Below, one piece after another: positions 20,595 to 32,800 of a stretch of 64,000 nucleotides of DNA (its first letter is position 1; each line of letters begins with the position of its first letter). The notes under the pieces were generated by a model. It saw only the letters and a list, made by a program, of their open reading frames with translations, was not told the DNA's origin and searched no databases. The stretch comes from Orychophragmus violaceus. Lineage: Eukaryota > Streptophyta > Magnoliopsida > Brassicales > Brassicaceae. The translations under genes were made by a program, and so were the position numbers. The stretch is taken from contig CM058234.1 in the NCBI GenBank assembly GCA_030180135.1, positions 29,422,766-29,486,765 of the forward strand. Reading direction: 5' to 3'.

Positions 20595-22292
20595 ATGGCA
20601 AATGGCTATAGCTGGGAGGAGAAGGGTAAAGGGACACCTTCATCAAATAAATGGAATCGAGATCGTCCCACCAGACTCCCCCAGGTGGAAAACTCCGATC
20701 TGATAAGAAGAAAACAAGCTCACACTAATTAGACGTGTTATGAATCCGGAGATGCAAAGGCCTAAAGCTATCATCAATTTCATGCCACAAGTATGGGGTT
20801 TGAGGGGTCGAATTGAAGGCAAGGAATTGGGATGTGAACGCTTTATGTTCCGTTTTGAAACGGAAGAGGATCTAAAGAGAGTCATAGCTGCTGCTCCCTT
20901 CCATTATAAACGATGGATGTTCGTTTTACAACGAAGGCAACTGATCATCTCTGATGCTTTCCCTAATCTGATCCCTTTCTGGATTCAAATTCATGATCCC
21001 CCACTCCATTATTGGAAAGAAAATATCATCAACGCTATTGGACAGGAGATAGAAAAATATGAAGATCAAATTGCTTCAAAGGGGAAAGTTCTTGTTCATG
21101 TTAATGCTCTGAAACCCCTCATCATGAACAAAATCTTCACCTTCCCAACAGGAGAAGAGGAAACCATGGAATTTGAATATGAAAAGTTAGAGAGATATTG
21201 CTTCCGATGCTTATCTCTTAGTCATGAAGAAAAATACTGCAAGTCCTCGGGTGGTGGACTTAAGAATGCAAAAGAGTTAGGTATTTCTCAGCGGCTAGAA
21301 TCAGACAGACAACGACATGACTCGAAAAGGGAGGGTAATAAAGAGCGAGACATTGTCAGAAGAGAAAACAATAAAAGGCATAGAAGCCCATCTCCTGACC
21401 GCCATTCCACCTGGAGGCGACGCTCCCCGTAGAAACTTTCTCACTATCGAGAGGTCTCTCTTCGACCACACTATGATGACCACCGGAATGGTGTTATGGA
21501 TAGACACTCAGCTGCTATGAACAAAAGATACGAAAACCGACATGATACTGATCATCGCAACAACTAGTATATCGTCGAGTTGAAAGCAATACACATACGG
21601 ATAAGCCCCAAGCACATCCTAAAGAGGATGAAGTAGGAGTCGAAGGATCGTCTTCTGCAGTTCAAGCTTCTCCGACTCTGCAAACTCCACAGCCTCAATG
21701 GATATCAGCTCTGAAAAGGCTATCACCCAAAGGCTTCAATGTTTCCAAAGTTCTTCAATCTGGAATAAAAGTCCTCTCATAAACTAAGAATGGAGAAGAT
21801 GAATTCCACAATGCCGAAGTTAATTATGGGAGTGAGATAGGAAACAATGCTCAATTTATCTTCTCTGAACCTGGGACTTCGTCGAAAGCTACCCTTCTGA
21901 GTAAAGCGGCACGACAAAAACTTCGCTCTGAGCTTTCATCTGAGGCATCAATCCAGAATAATCAAATACAATCAGGATCAGCTCCACATGAACATCCTCT
22001 GGCTAAGTTTCGACTTGGTCCGGGAGAGTCTCTAGCCAGACGAGTTTCCAGGAAAGTCCCATCTCGCAGGAAACTCATTCCAAAAGCGCCTGCAACAGTT
22101 GCTCAATCTGTAAAGGGAGAGAAACAGAAAACAAACCATGAGGAGTCCTCCTTAATCTCCATTCCTGTCATTCAAGATCCATTACCTCGACGTGAGGTCC
22201 AATATAGGCTACCTACTGTATCTTCTAAGGCTCGAGTTGCCATTACTGAAAAGGGTTCGATGGTCCCTCGCAAACCATTCAAGTCTCAATGA
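20595..22292 (+). pseudogene. LINE-1 ORF1 (DUF4283 and CCHC zinc knuckle)
   Basis: ORF1 encodes the RNA-binding protein of the LINE particle. It starts MANGYSWEEKGKG at 20595, shifts frame near 20710, then reads KLTLIRRVMNP and a DUF4283 domain to about 21170. A zinc knuckle CFRCLSLSHEEKYC (C-x2-C-x4-H-x4-C) follows at about 21200-21240. Further shifts and stops occur after 21430 and near 21780. The basic C-terminal part is open from about 21660 to the TGA at 22290. That TGA overlaps the ORF2 ATG as ATGA. Confidence 0.85.
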
Positions 22293-25200
22293 TTGCGACC
22301 AGTTGGAACTGTCAGGGGCTGAGAAACACCCGGACAGTTCGACGCCTAAGGGAATTGAGATTCATACTCTTCCCGGACATCATCTTTCTCATGGAAACAA
22401 AAAAATCAAGATGACTATATTGCTCAAATCAAAGATCTTCTGGGGTATGATAATTATTTCGCATTTTCTCCTAATGGAATGAGTGGAGGCTTAGCTCTCT
22501 ACTGGATGAATAATTCAGAACTGGAAATACTCTCCTCTACCCCAAATTTTATTGATACAAGAGTGAAATACCAAGGCCAACACTTCTTTCAGACTTTCGT
22601 TTATGGGGCGCCTGCGATGCAAAACAGAGTCGCTATCTGGAATGCGATTTCTGAGCTTGGAGAATCAAGAGACGAAGCTTGGTTGTTGATAGAGGATTTC
22701 AACGACATTTTGCATCAAGAGGAAAAAATAGGTGGACCAGTACGTTTTGAAGGCTCTTGCTATGTCTTCAGATCCTTTGTTGCACAGAATGGGCTATGGG
22801 ACTTAAAGCACATAGGAAATCCTCTCTCATGGCGAGGAATGCGATACGAACATCTGGTTCATGCACGCCTGGACTGATCAATGGTCAACAATTCTTGGAC
22901 ATAGATGTTTCCTTCAAGATTTATGGAGTATCTTCGCTTTGAAGGGTTAGATCAGAGACCAGTTCTTACCTACTTAGACAACACGCGAGTCAGAAGGAAA
23001 TGCATGTTTCTATTCGACAATAGGCTGCATGAAAAACAAGAGATCTATGACCTCATTGCTGAAAGTTGGAACCAATGCGACAATGCTGCAATCGAGCAAA
23101 AGATAAAGGCTTGTCGATCAGAAATTGCTAAATGGTCGAAAGCTCATAACCTTAACAGTGCTACTGTGATTTGGAAAACAAGAGAGGCAGTTGATAGCGC
23201 ACTGTCATCGGACAAGAACCAAGAAGAGTTGATCGCTGAACTTAATCAAAAGCTGGAAAGGCATATGCTGAAGAGGAGATCTATTGGAAACAACGAAGCC
23301 GAATTTTATGGTTGCATAGTAGGGACAGAAATACAGCCTTTTTCCATGCTATAACAAGGAATATAAGGGCTTTTAACAGACTTACTGTCATGGAAGATGA
23401 CAATGGTGTTGCTCATTTCAAAGAAAAAGAGATAGCTGATGTAATCTCTGATTTTTATCAAAAGCTTTTTTCTTCAAATGAAAGCACTGACTTTGCAATT
23501 GTTCATGAAGTAATATCACCTGTCGTTTCTGAAGAATGGAACGACATGCTCATATTACTGCCACAGGAAAAGGAAATACGCTCAGCAGTATTTGATATCC
23601 ACGTAGGAAAAGCCCCAGGGCCGGCCAGATGGATTCTCTTCGGGCTTTTTCCACTCTTACTAGAATATTATCAAAGCTGATATCATAACAGAAGTTAGGT
23701 GATTCTTTCAAACATGCCGGTTTCCTCCCAAGATGAATGAGACCAATATCATATTAATACCAAAGAAGACCAATCCGAAAAGGGTGAACGAGTACAGGCC
23801 CATTGCTTTGTGTGGAGTTTTCTCTAAGATCATTGCTAAGATTCTCACTACAAGACTGCTTTTAATCCTACCGAACCTGATCTCTGAAAATCAATCAGCC
23901 TTCGTCCCTAGAAGAGCGATCTCAGATAATGTGCTTATTACACATGAAAGTTTTCATACCTGTGACGTTCAAAGGCTAGGGTTCGAGAAGCTATGGCTAT
24001 TAAGACCGATATGATGAAAGCTTATGATAGAATTGAGTGGAAATTCTTAGAGGTTGTTCTTCAACAAATGGGTTTCCATGACATATGGATCGGCTGGATA
24101 ATGGAATGCATGACAACTTTCTCTTACTCTTTCCTTATAAATGGAGGTCCTCAAGGAAAGGTAATTCCTACTCGTGGATTAAGACAAGGCGATCCTCTTT
24201 CGCCAAGTCTGTTTATTCTTTGCACATGAGTACTCTCGGTCTTATGCCGTAAATCTCAAGAGGAAGGAACACTTCCAGGAATAAAAGTAGCTCACAACAA
24301 CCCACCAATTAATCATCTTTTGTTTGCGGATGACACTTTGTTCTTCTGTAAATCAGATGATGATAGCTGTCAAAAACAGAGAAGTATCCTAGCAGCATAC
24401 GAGAAGGCATCTGGTCAGGCGATAAACACAGTCAAATCATCTATAACATTTGCATCCAAGACCACTTCTCTCAGAAGAAAAAAAGTTAAGCGAATCATGT
24501 GAATTAACCAAGAAGGCGGAACTGGGGAAAACTTGGCTTACCCGAAAATTTTGGCTGAAGAAAAAGAGATATCTTCACATCAATTGTTGATAGAATCAGA
24601 CATAAAAGTCAATCTTGGTCAACAAAGTTTTTGTCTTTAGCGGGCAAGTATGTTATGCTACAATCAGTCCTCACGGCAATACCATCTTACTCGATGTCTT
24701 GTTTTAAACTACCCACCTCATTGGTGGCAAGAATACAATCAGCACTAACCCGCTTTTGGTAGGATGATAAAGATGATAAAAGGAAGATTTGTTGGAAAGC
24801 ATGGGATAAATTAACACTTTCGAAGGATGCGTGAGGTCTAGGATTCAGAGACATTGAAGCATTTAACGACGCTCTATTGGCAAAATTGAGCTGGTGACTT
24901 TTAACATACCCGAATGCTTTGGTCTCACCATTTTACCTGGTAAATACTACCATGATTCCTCCTTCATGGAATGCGAGCTCAAGCCATCAAGCTCACATGG
25001 TTGGCGTGGGATACTCATAGGCAGAGAGGTACTTCGTAAAGGAATTAGTTGGATCATTGGCCCAGGAAATAGTGTGGAGATTTGGTCAAAACCGTGGCTT
25101 TCACTTGATAAGCCACTTCTCCTTATTGGACCGTGTCCCCAGCAACATCAAAACATCAAGGTCTCGGAATTGATTGACAGGCAATCGGTTGATTGGAACT

Positions 25201-26287
25201 GGCATGCTATACGACGTTACATCCTTCATTGTGAGGAATCGATCAAGCTACTCAGGCAAAGTTCAAGAAGAACCGAAGACGTATTAAGATGGCTTCCATC
25301 AAAAAATGGAAAATACTCTATAAAAACAGGGTATAACCTGTTACTTGATGAGAAGGATCATGGGAAAGAGCCTGATTTTCAATGGATGAGCAATATTTGG
25401 AAACTAAAGACTTCACCTAAACTAAAACTGTTTGTGTGGAAGTGTAAGGAGGATGCTCTACCTGTAGGGACATAACTTTCTAGAAGAGGATTGGGAGTTC
25501 ACCAGCTATGCAAACGATGCGGAACAGTAGAAATTGTGAATCACTTCTTGTTTGAGTGCGAATTTGCTAAGAAAACTTTGGACCTTGCACCTATAGTGAT
25601 TCCTACATTTTCTAATAGTCCAACAATCTAAGTATTCCTACAAGCAGGGAAGCAATTCATTAACCTTCCACCTACAGGCTTGACACGAGCTCATTTTCAT
25701 GCCTGACTCTGCTGGGAGTTATTGAAAGCAAGGAACCTATTCATTTTTGATATAAAGGCAGTAAGAGATGCAGTGGAATGGCAATCAGCTCAAGAACAAC
25801 TACATACACCTGCACAATTGCAATTACCACAGGTTGAAACTCCTTTACTTCAAGGTCTTCATTGTTTTCTTGATGCAGCATGGAAGAAGGGTTCTTTCAA
25901 CTGTGGAATTGGTGCAGGATTCCGTGCGGATACGGATGAGGTCTTACTCAAATTGATGGATTCAATAACTAACATCAACTCGCCGATAGAAGCAGAAGCA
26001 TGGGCTTTACTGCGATGTATGCAAGAAGCAAGAAGGGATTCTCAGAAATAAGTTTCTTCTCAAATTGTCAAACACTCATCAATGTGTTAAAGAGCAGAGA
26101 AGAACACGTGGAGATTTCAAACTACTTAGCGGATATCTATGATCTTTCCAATGAGTTTGATGCTATTTCGTTCAATTTCGTACCAAGGATAGCCAATATT
26201 TTGGCTGATTCACTTGCAAAAAAGGCTCCTTCTGAGCTGAACAATTTGTCTTCTTTTATAATTCAAATAAAAAGAGACACCAGTTGA
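22289..26287 (+). pseudogene. LINE-1 ORF2 (endonuclease, reverse transcriptase, RNase H), broken
   Basis: It opens with MIATSWNCQGLRNTRTVRRL, the AP-endonuclease start, but is split by many shifts and stops. In the endonuclease, the GDFN motif reads EDFND and the catalytic SDHRP reads LDQRP (about 22950), so it would be dead even if joined. Reverse transcriptase pieces run 23730-24500: IPKKTNPKRVNEYRPIALC, then GLRQGDPLSPS, then HLLFADDTLFFC. A zf-RVT-like part sits near 25390-25560 and RNase H near 25860-26270, ending LADSLAKKAP. Confidence 0.9.
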
Positions 26288-26313
26288 CCAAAAAAAAAAT
26301 CAAGCTTATTTTC

Positions 26314-26549
26314 ATGAAATTTAAATTTAATTATTTATTGAAATTGGAAAATTAAATATGAATTTATGTAGATAAGGTTAATTTTTTGTCAAGAATTTTT
26401 GAATTTAATCATTGGGTGAAAATTCAGATTGTTAAATCTGTTTTTTCTTTAAGGTTTAAAAATTGAATCTCTATTATGGAATCTGTGGAATTTTGTGTTG
26501 TTAGATTTAGATCTAAAGAAAATTATGAATTAAGGATGGAAAATTATTG
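26314..26549. other. AT-rich spacer
   Basis: No gene or structure is recognised. It may be the continuation of the leader of the LTR element whose end lies at 20022-20250, now split by LINE-1. Confidence 0.4.
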
Positions 26550-27088
26550 TTCATAAGTAGGTTTGGGCATTCGGGTACACGTTCAGATTGAGTTCGGGTC
26601 TTTTCGAATTTTCGGGTCCAGACATATAAAACCCATTCGAGTATTATTTAACTTTGGTTCGGGTTTGGTTTGGTTCCTCGGATTTGGTTTAGTTCAGGAT
26701 ACCCAAAAAACATAAAATAAAAATAAAATGGTTTATTTGACAAAAAAAATTGTTAAATTTAGACAAATATAACAAGAAATTTCGTATATTTCTTTTTATT
26801 TTAGGTATTTTAGTTATTTTGGTCTAAAACTAATCAATATATTTAATTTGTAATTATAATTTTGGATAATTATGTTATATTACGTCTAAATATATTAATA
26901 TTTTGGATATATAATTATTTTTTAGATATTTCGGGTACCCATTCGGTTTTTGGTTCACATCGGGTTCGGTTCCGGTTTTTCAGATATAGATGTTTAGGAT
27001 TCATTCATATATTTTGTCGATTCAAATTCGGATTAGGTTTCGGTTCGGTATTTCAGTTCCAGGTTTTTTGCCCAGGCATATTCATAAG
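26550..27088. mobile_element. Non-autonomous hAT-like element (523 bp) with 8-bp target duplication
   Basis: TTCATAAG at 26550-26557 is repeated at 27081-27088. The element between starts TAGGTTTGGGCA and ends TGCCCAGGCATA, imperfect 12-bp inverted ends (9 of 12 match). It is filled with ttcgggt/ggttcgg-type words near both ends and an AT-rich middle. Eight-base duplications are typical of the hAT superfamily. No transposase is encoded. Confidence 0.8.
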
Positions 27089-27452
27089 GTTATGGTTTCT
27101 TAATTTATTTATAAAAATTGGAATTTTTTAGAAAAAAAATCCAGAAATTTTAAAACAATTTTTTCTAGATTTTTTTCATATCCAATTTCAAGTTTGACAT
27201 CTGAGCTTCTATGGTTTCTTGTATAACCAAGGTTAAAGACAAATTCGGATGGGTCTGTTTTAAGTTTATGGCCCATATTTAGTTTTTTTTTTATTTAATT
27301 ATAAATATGAGCTTATGATTTGTCTTGCCCAGTTTCTTTAATTTTAAATCAGTTAAACCAATTTTGGTTAAAACATAAAGTGGGCTCAATCTTGGAGTTA
27401 ATCGCATCCACCATACATTTTTTGAAAAGTAATAGCAATTTTTTTAAAAAAA
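27089..27452. other. AT-rich spacer
   Basis: No gene is recognised between the hAT-like element and the foldback element. Confidence 0.4.
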
Positions 27453-28130
27453 AATCTTATTGCAATTGTGTATCTTTTTGTCTTTTAGTGGTGGTTAATG
27501 ACCATTTAGCCTTAGATTTTGTCTTTTAGTTATAGATAGTTAATTTATCCCCAATTCACCTAATATCCACAATTCACCTACTATCCATCCGATTTTCTTA
27601 TTTTTCTTAATTTTTTTTTTTTCTCTTACACTCTCTTTCTTACTTTATGAGTTATTTTTTACCCCTCATTTTTTTTGACGGTGGATAGGATATTGGAGAA
27701 TATAATTGGGAAGGGTTTCGCTAGACTTTTCTCTCCCAGACGAGCTTCCCAAGACAGTTTCCCCAATTGCCTTTTTTAGTATACTTTTCAAATAGCTACC
27801 TTGTTTCTGAAGGTTACTCCTAAATAAACCTAATTTTTTACTGCTTTTAGTAGTGATTCTAGATCTGAAACCGCCTCTGACCACCTCTAACCGGGTTCAG
27901 CCCCCGCCTCTCTGGCCGGAGGGTCAGCTCCACTTCAGGAGTCTCCATTTCAACGACCTTCTCACTCTTACCGGCAAAAAAGTTCAAAATCCAAAGAAAA
28001 TTCATCTCGGTTGTATTTACAACGAGAAAGAACTCTTCTCACCTCTTGGTGAAGAACGTTAATCCAAGCTCTAAAGACTCAGGAACTTCATTCAGTACCC
28101 ATCTCTGTATCTGAAAGCAGAAGTAGCAAG

Positions 28131-29881
28131 ATGAGTCGCAGATATTCAAGCTTGGAAAAAGGGAAAAACATAGATTATGCTGCAGAGCCTCCAAGAGCTG
28201 CCAGAATAAAATACCTGCATTTGATAGCTCTGAACTCATGAGAAAGCACAAACTCACCCTAGTGGGAAGACTCACAAATCCCAAAATCCAAAGAATGTGG
28301 TCTCTAATCCCCTTCTTTGCTGAACACTGGAAGGTATCCTCTCCACCGATGGGCTCAGATCTAGGTCAAGGAAGGTTCCAGTTCCTGTTTGAATCGGAGG
28401 AAGATTTACAAAAAGTTCTAGACAACAGACCTTATCACTTCGCACACTGGATGGTCATCATTCAACGATGGGAACCTACTACCTCTAAGGACTTTCCATC
28501 CCAGATCCCCTTCTGGATAAATGTGCAGGGGATCCCGATCCACCTCTGGTCTGAAGCTCCCTTGCTAAGCATAGCCAGGAACATTGGCTCTTTCGAATCA
28601 CTGGATATTACCTATAAAGCTGCAAGGGTGAGAGTCCAAATCAATGGCTTAAAACCACTCATCAAGTCCACCATTATAGAATTTGAAAATGGAGAAGAGG
28701 TGGAGGCTACCTTGGTTTATGAAAAGCTAGAACTTCACTGCAACATATGTCATAGACTGGACCATGAGACAAAGGAATGCCACAAGTTACAAAAACTGGA
28801 AGAAACATCCAATTTTCCAGAACAAGCCAAGAGAAGCAGTTACTCTCAACCTGAGGGAAGAATTTCACCTTCCCGACAGCTCAGCTCCCACCAGCAGAGA
28901 ACTTCCTCCGCTAGACCCTCTTTCAGCAACAGGGACAGAAATGTATCGTCCTATCAAGGAAGGAACAATTTGGCCCCCGTATCTCAAAGAAGATCTACTG
29001 ATAGAGAGTATCTCCCTTTGCAAGGGAAGAACCGTGCTTATCATGACCACTCAACAGGAAGTAGAAGATATGAGCCCTACCGTAAGCGCTCACCTACAAG
29101 AATCTCCTATCCCAGAACCTCACAAACATCTTCACAACTAAAATGGGTGGAGAAAACCAGACATGAGGAACCAGTTCACTCCACTACACCTAAAACTCGG
29201 TCTGCCTCAGCTTCCTCAAGACAACAACCTTCTCCGAACCTTTCTGGTAACCGGGAGATGAGAACTGATGAAGAACTTCCACAACAGGCTATGGAGGAAG
29301 CGATAGGGGAACTCCGTGAGGTTATGATCCATTATACTAATTGCGCGGATCCCACAGAAAGCGCTGCAAGGAGAGAAAGAGTCAGAAGGGCAGAGGAACA
29401 AGGGCAGTTTGAAGAATCTGCAGCACGTATGGTTAGAGCATCCCTCAATTTCACTGAGGAGCCTGCCACTGAAGCTCAAACCCAGGCACCAATAAGTGAA
29501 AGGATTTCAGCCACTCTCCGGTTAGGACCTCAAGTTGAGGACTCTAATCATGTATTGATAAACATTGATGCTCCTGCTAAAAGAAAACCTGGGAGACCAC
29601 CAGGATCAAGAAACGTAACTACAAGAGAAAAAGCAGGAACAAGGGCTGTAGCTCGTAAAAGAAAAGTTAAAGGATCTATACCTTCTCCTAGGAAGAGACT
29701 GTTTAAGACCACGATTCGCAGAGCTGAGAAAACCTCCTTCCTTAATAGAATCAGTGGCTCAAATGAGGCGACAGCAGATTTAAACTGCTCTGGGGCAGGA
29801 CCTTCAAACCAGATAAGATTAATTCCCCCAAGCACTAAGAGGAAGATGGATTTTCGGGATCCATCCATTCCTCTTCCTTAA
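28131..29881 (+). pseudogene. LINE-2 ORF1 (DUF4283, CCHC knuckle, AT-hook) with one frameshift
   Basis: The start is MSRRYSSLEKGKNIDYAAEP at 28131. One A appears lost in a run near 28210, after which KIPAFDSSELMRKHKLTLVGR continues in the frame open to 29881. Domains are DUF4283 (about 28240-28700), then a zinc knuckle CNICHRLDHETKEC (about 28740-28780), then a long S/R/P-rich linker. A KRKPGRPPGSR AT-hook follows near 29578-29611, and then a basic tail. The family role is to bind the LINE RNA and help it reach chromatin; an AT-hook would add binding to AT-rich DNA, which is inference. Apart from the single shift the frame is clean. Confidence 0.88.
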
Positions 29882-29883
29882 AG

Positions 29884-32800
29884 ATAGCTTGCTGGAAATG
29901 CCAGGGGTTGGGGAATCCCCTGACAGTTCGTCGTCTCCGTAGAATAGGCAAAAGAATTGATCCGGATATCATCTTCCTATCGGAGACGAAAAATACTGAT
30001 GAAGTTGTGCTCAAGAAGCTTAAAGATTTGAGATTTGCCCATCACCACATAGTTTCCCCAGTTAATCCAGCTGCAGGTGGGCTCATTCTCCTTTGGAAAC
30101 AGGATATGGAACTGGACATCATTAGCTCCTGTCCCAATTTCATTGATACAAAAGTCAGATACGAGGGTAAAACCTTTTATGCTACATATGTGTATGGAAA
30201 TAATAACCATAATGAAAGGAAGCTACTTTGGGACAAGCTAACCTCCTTAGCGGAAAACAGAAGTGCACCTTGGTTCATATCAGGTGATTTTAATGATATT
30301 CTGGGCAATAATGAGAAGGATGGAGGCACGATAAGGCCAGAAGGATCCTTTAGCAACTTCAGATCATTTCTATCGGAAAATGATCTGTACGATCTACAAC
30401 ACTGTGGTGACATGCTCTCTTGGCGCGGGGTTAGAAACCAGATGGTTGTGAGATGTAGACTGGACAGAGCTTTGTCCAACAGTGACTGGTCAGCACTCTT
30501 CCCAGCAGCTAGCTGCGAATACTTACAGCTGGAAGGATCGGACCATAGACCCATTATATCCTACCTCGACCCTACAAAGGTTAAAAGGAAAGGGTTATTC
30601 CGGTACGACAGAAGATTAAGGAATAATGAGGAGGTCATTCAAATCATCACTGAAGTCTGGACAAAAGATAACAGTCAAAGTATACATCACAAAATTGCCA
30701 AAGTAAGAAGAGCTATCATTGCTTGGAACAAAGATAAACAGCTGAATAGCCAGAAGAAGATAGAAAAATTACAGCTTGCTATGGAAACTACACTAACCAG
30801 TCTTGACCTGAATGAAGGAGAGGTTAAAAGATTGACTGAGGAGCTAAATGAAGCCTATAAGGCAGAGGAAGAGTATTGGAAGCAGAGAAGCCGCCAGTTA
30901 TGGCTACAATTGGGGGATCGTAATTCAGGGTATTTCCACGCTGCAACAAAGGGCAGAGCTGCCATCAATAAATTCTCAGTGCTGGAAAACGAAGATAATG
31001 TACCAGTTTATTCAGAGGATCAGATAGCAGAATTAATCTCCTCTTATTACCAAAAGCTGTTCCAAAGTCAGGGGACAAAACTGGAAGATCTGCATTTCAT
31101 AGTTGAGAAGGCGGTGGAACCAAAAATTTCCAATGAAACCAATGAGAATCTGATCAGGGAACCCTCAGAAGCAGAAATCAAGAAAGCCCTTTTTTCCATT
31201 CACCCTGATAAAGCCCCAGGACCCGATGGTTTTTCTGCAAGTTTTTTCCAGACAAACTGGAATTTAGTGGGAGAAGATCTGATTGCTGAAGTTAGAAAAT
31301 TCTTCAAGACAGGAGTTATGCCTGAGTCTATGAATGATACCTTTGTCCGGTTAATCCCAAAGATCACAAGTCCAAAGAAGGTGGCTGACTATAGGCCAAT
31401 TGCTTTGTGTAACGTCTTCTACAAAGTGCTGGCCAAACTGATCACTCTTCGCCTTCAACCGATCCTAGGCAACATCATAACAGAAAATCAGTCAGCCTTT
31501 GTGCCAAAAAGAGCAATCACAGACAATGTACTTATTACTCATGAGGTTCTACACTATTTAAAGACTTCACAAGCTGAGAAACACTGCTCAATGGCTGTTA
31601 AAACAGACATGTCTCAGGCCTACGACAGGTTAGAATGGAAGTTCATAGAGGCAGTGTTAAGGAGGCTCGGTTTTCACAACACTTGGATAAATTGGGTAAT
31701 GCAATGTATACAAACAGTATCCTACTCATTTCTAGTGAATGGGGCGGCTAGAGGAAGAGTGAAACCGAGTAGGGGAATAAGACAAGGAGATCCATTATCT
31801 CCCTATATCTTTATCATGTGTAGTCAAGTCCTATCCGGATTATGTTCAAGAGCACAAGAAGAAGGGGCTATGAAAGGAATCAGAGTAGCAAGAAGAAGCC
31901 CCTATGTAAATCATCTATTATTTGCAGATGATACGATGTTTTTCTGCAAAGCTACTTAGGATAACTGCTATGTTCTGAAAAAGATCCTAGAGATGTATGA
32001 AGTCGCTTCAGGACAGCAAATAAACTGCCAAAAATCATCCATTACCTTCTCTAGAAGAACCCCGACCCTCCTTAAGTCCCAAGCAAAGAGCATTCTGGAA
32101 ATTGAGAAAGAGGGAGGAGTGGGTAAGTATTTGGGCCTCCCTGAACACTTTGAGAGAAAGAAGAGAGATCTATTTACCTCCATAGTAGACCGTATAAAGC
32201 AGAGGGCAATAAAATGGTCTTCCAGATTTCTGTCCACGGCAGGAAAGATGATAATGTTGAAAAGTGTACTAGCTGCAATGCCTTCATACGCAATGTCTTG
32301 CTTCCTATTGCCTCAGTCCCTACAAAAACGACTACAATCAGCCCTCACCAGATTCTGGTGGGACAGATCAACAGAGAAGAGGAACATGAGCTGGGTCTCC
32401 TGGAAAAGATTAGCGAAACCTAAATCTTATGGAGGACTGGGCTTCAAAGACTTACAGAAGTTCAACGTAGCTTTGCTTGCAAAGATCGGATGGAGAATCC
32501 TGAAAAATCCAGACAGTCTACTAGCCAGAATCCTCTCAGGTAAATACTGCCAAGAGGAAAGTTTTCTAAACTGTAAAGTACCTTCATCAGCTTCTCATGG
32601 CTGGCGAAGCATCTTGGAAGGCCGTGACCTCCTGAAGAAACAATTAGGCTGGAGTGTGGGAGATGGTAAGACAATCAGCGTCTGGAAGGACCATTGGCTA
32701 TCCACTTCAACTCAGCTTCAACCCATAGGACCACCTCCGGAATTGCTCCAGAACCTGAAAGTAGTGGATTTGATAAATCCAGTTACAAAAGAATGGGATT

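Larger units (their letters stand above)
20274..26313 (+). mobile_element. L1-type LINE (LINE-1) with 15-16 bp target duplication
   Basis: AATCAAGCTTATTTTC occurs at 20274-20289 and again at 26298-26313, directly after a 10-A tail (26290-26299). The body between (20290-26299, 6.0 kb) carries ORF1 and ORF2 on the plus strand in the usual plant L1 order. The matching flanks show one full-length insertion by target-primed reverse transcription. Both frames are broken, so it is now inactive. Confidence 0.93.

Noticed and set aside
26862..27131. Open frame of 89 codons
   Set aside because: It runs through the subterminal ttcgggt-rich part of the hAT-like element and beyond its target duplication, so it is not a gene.
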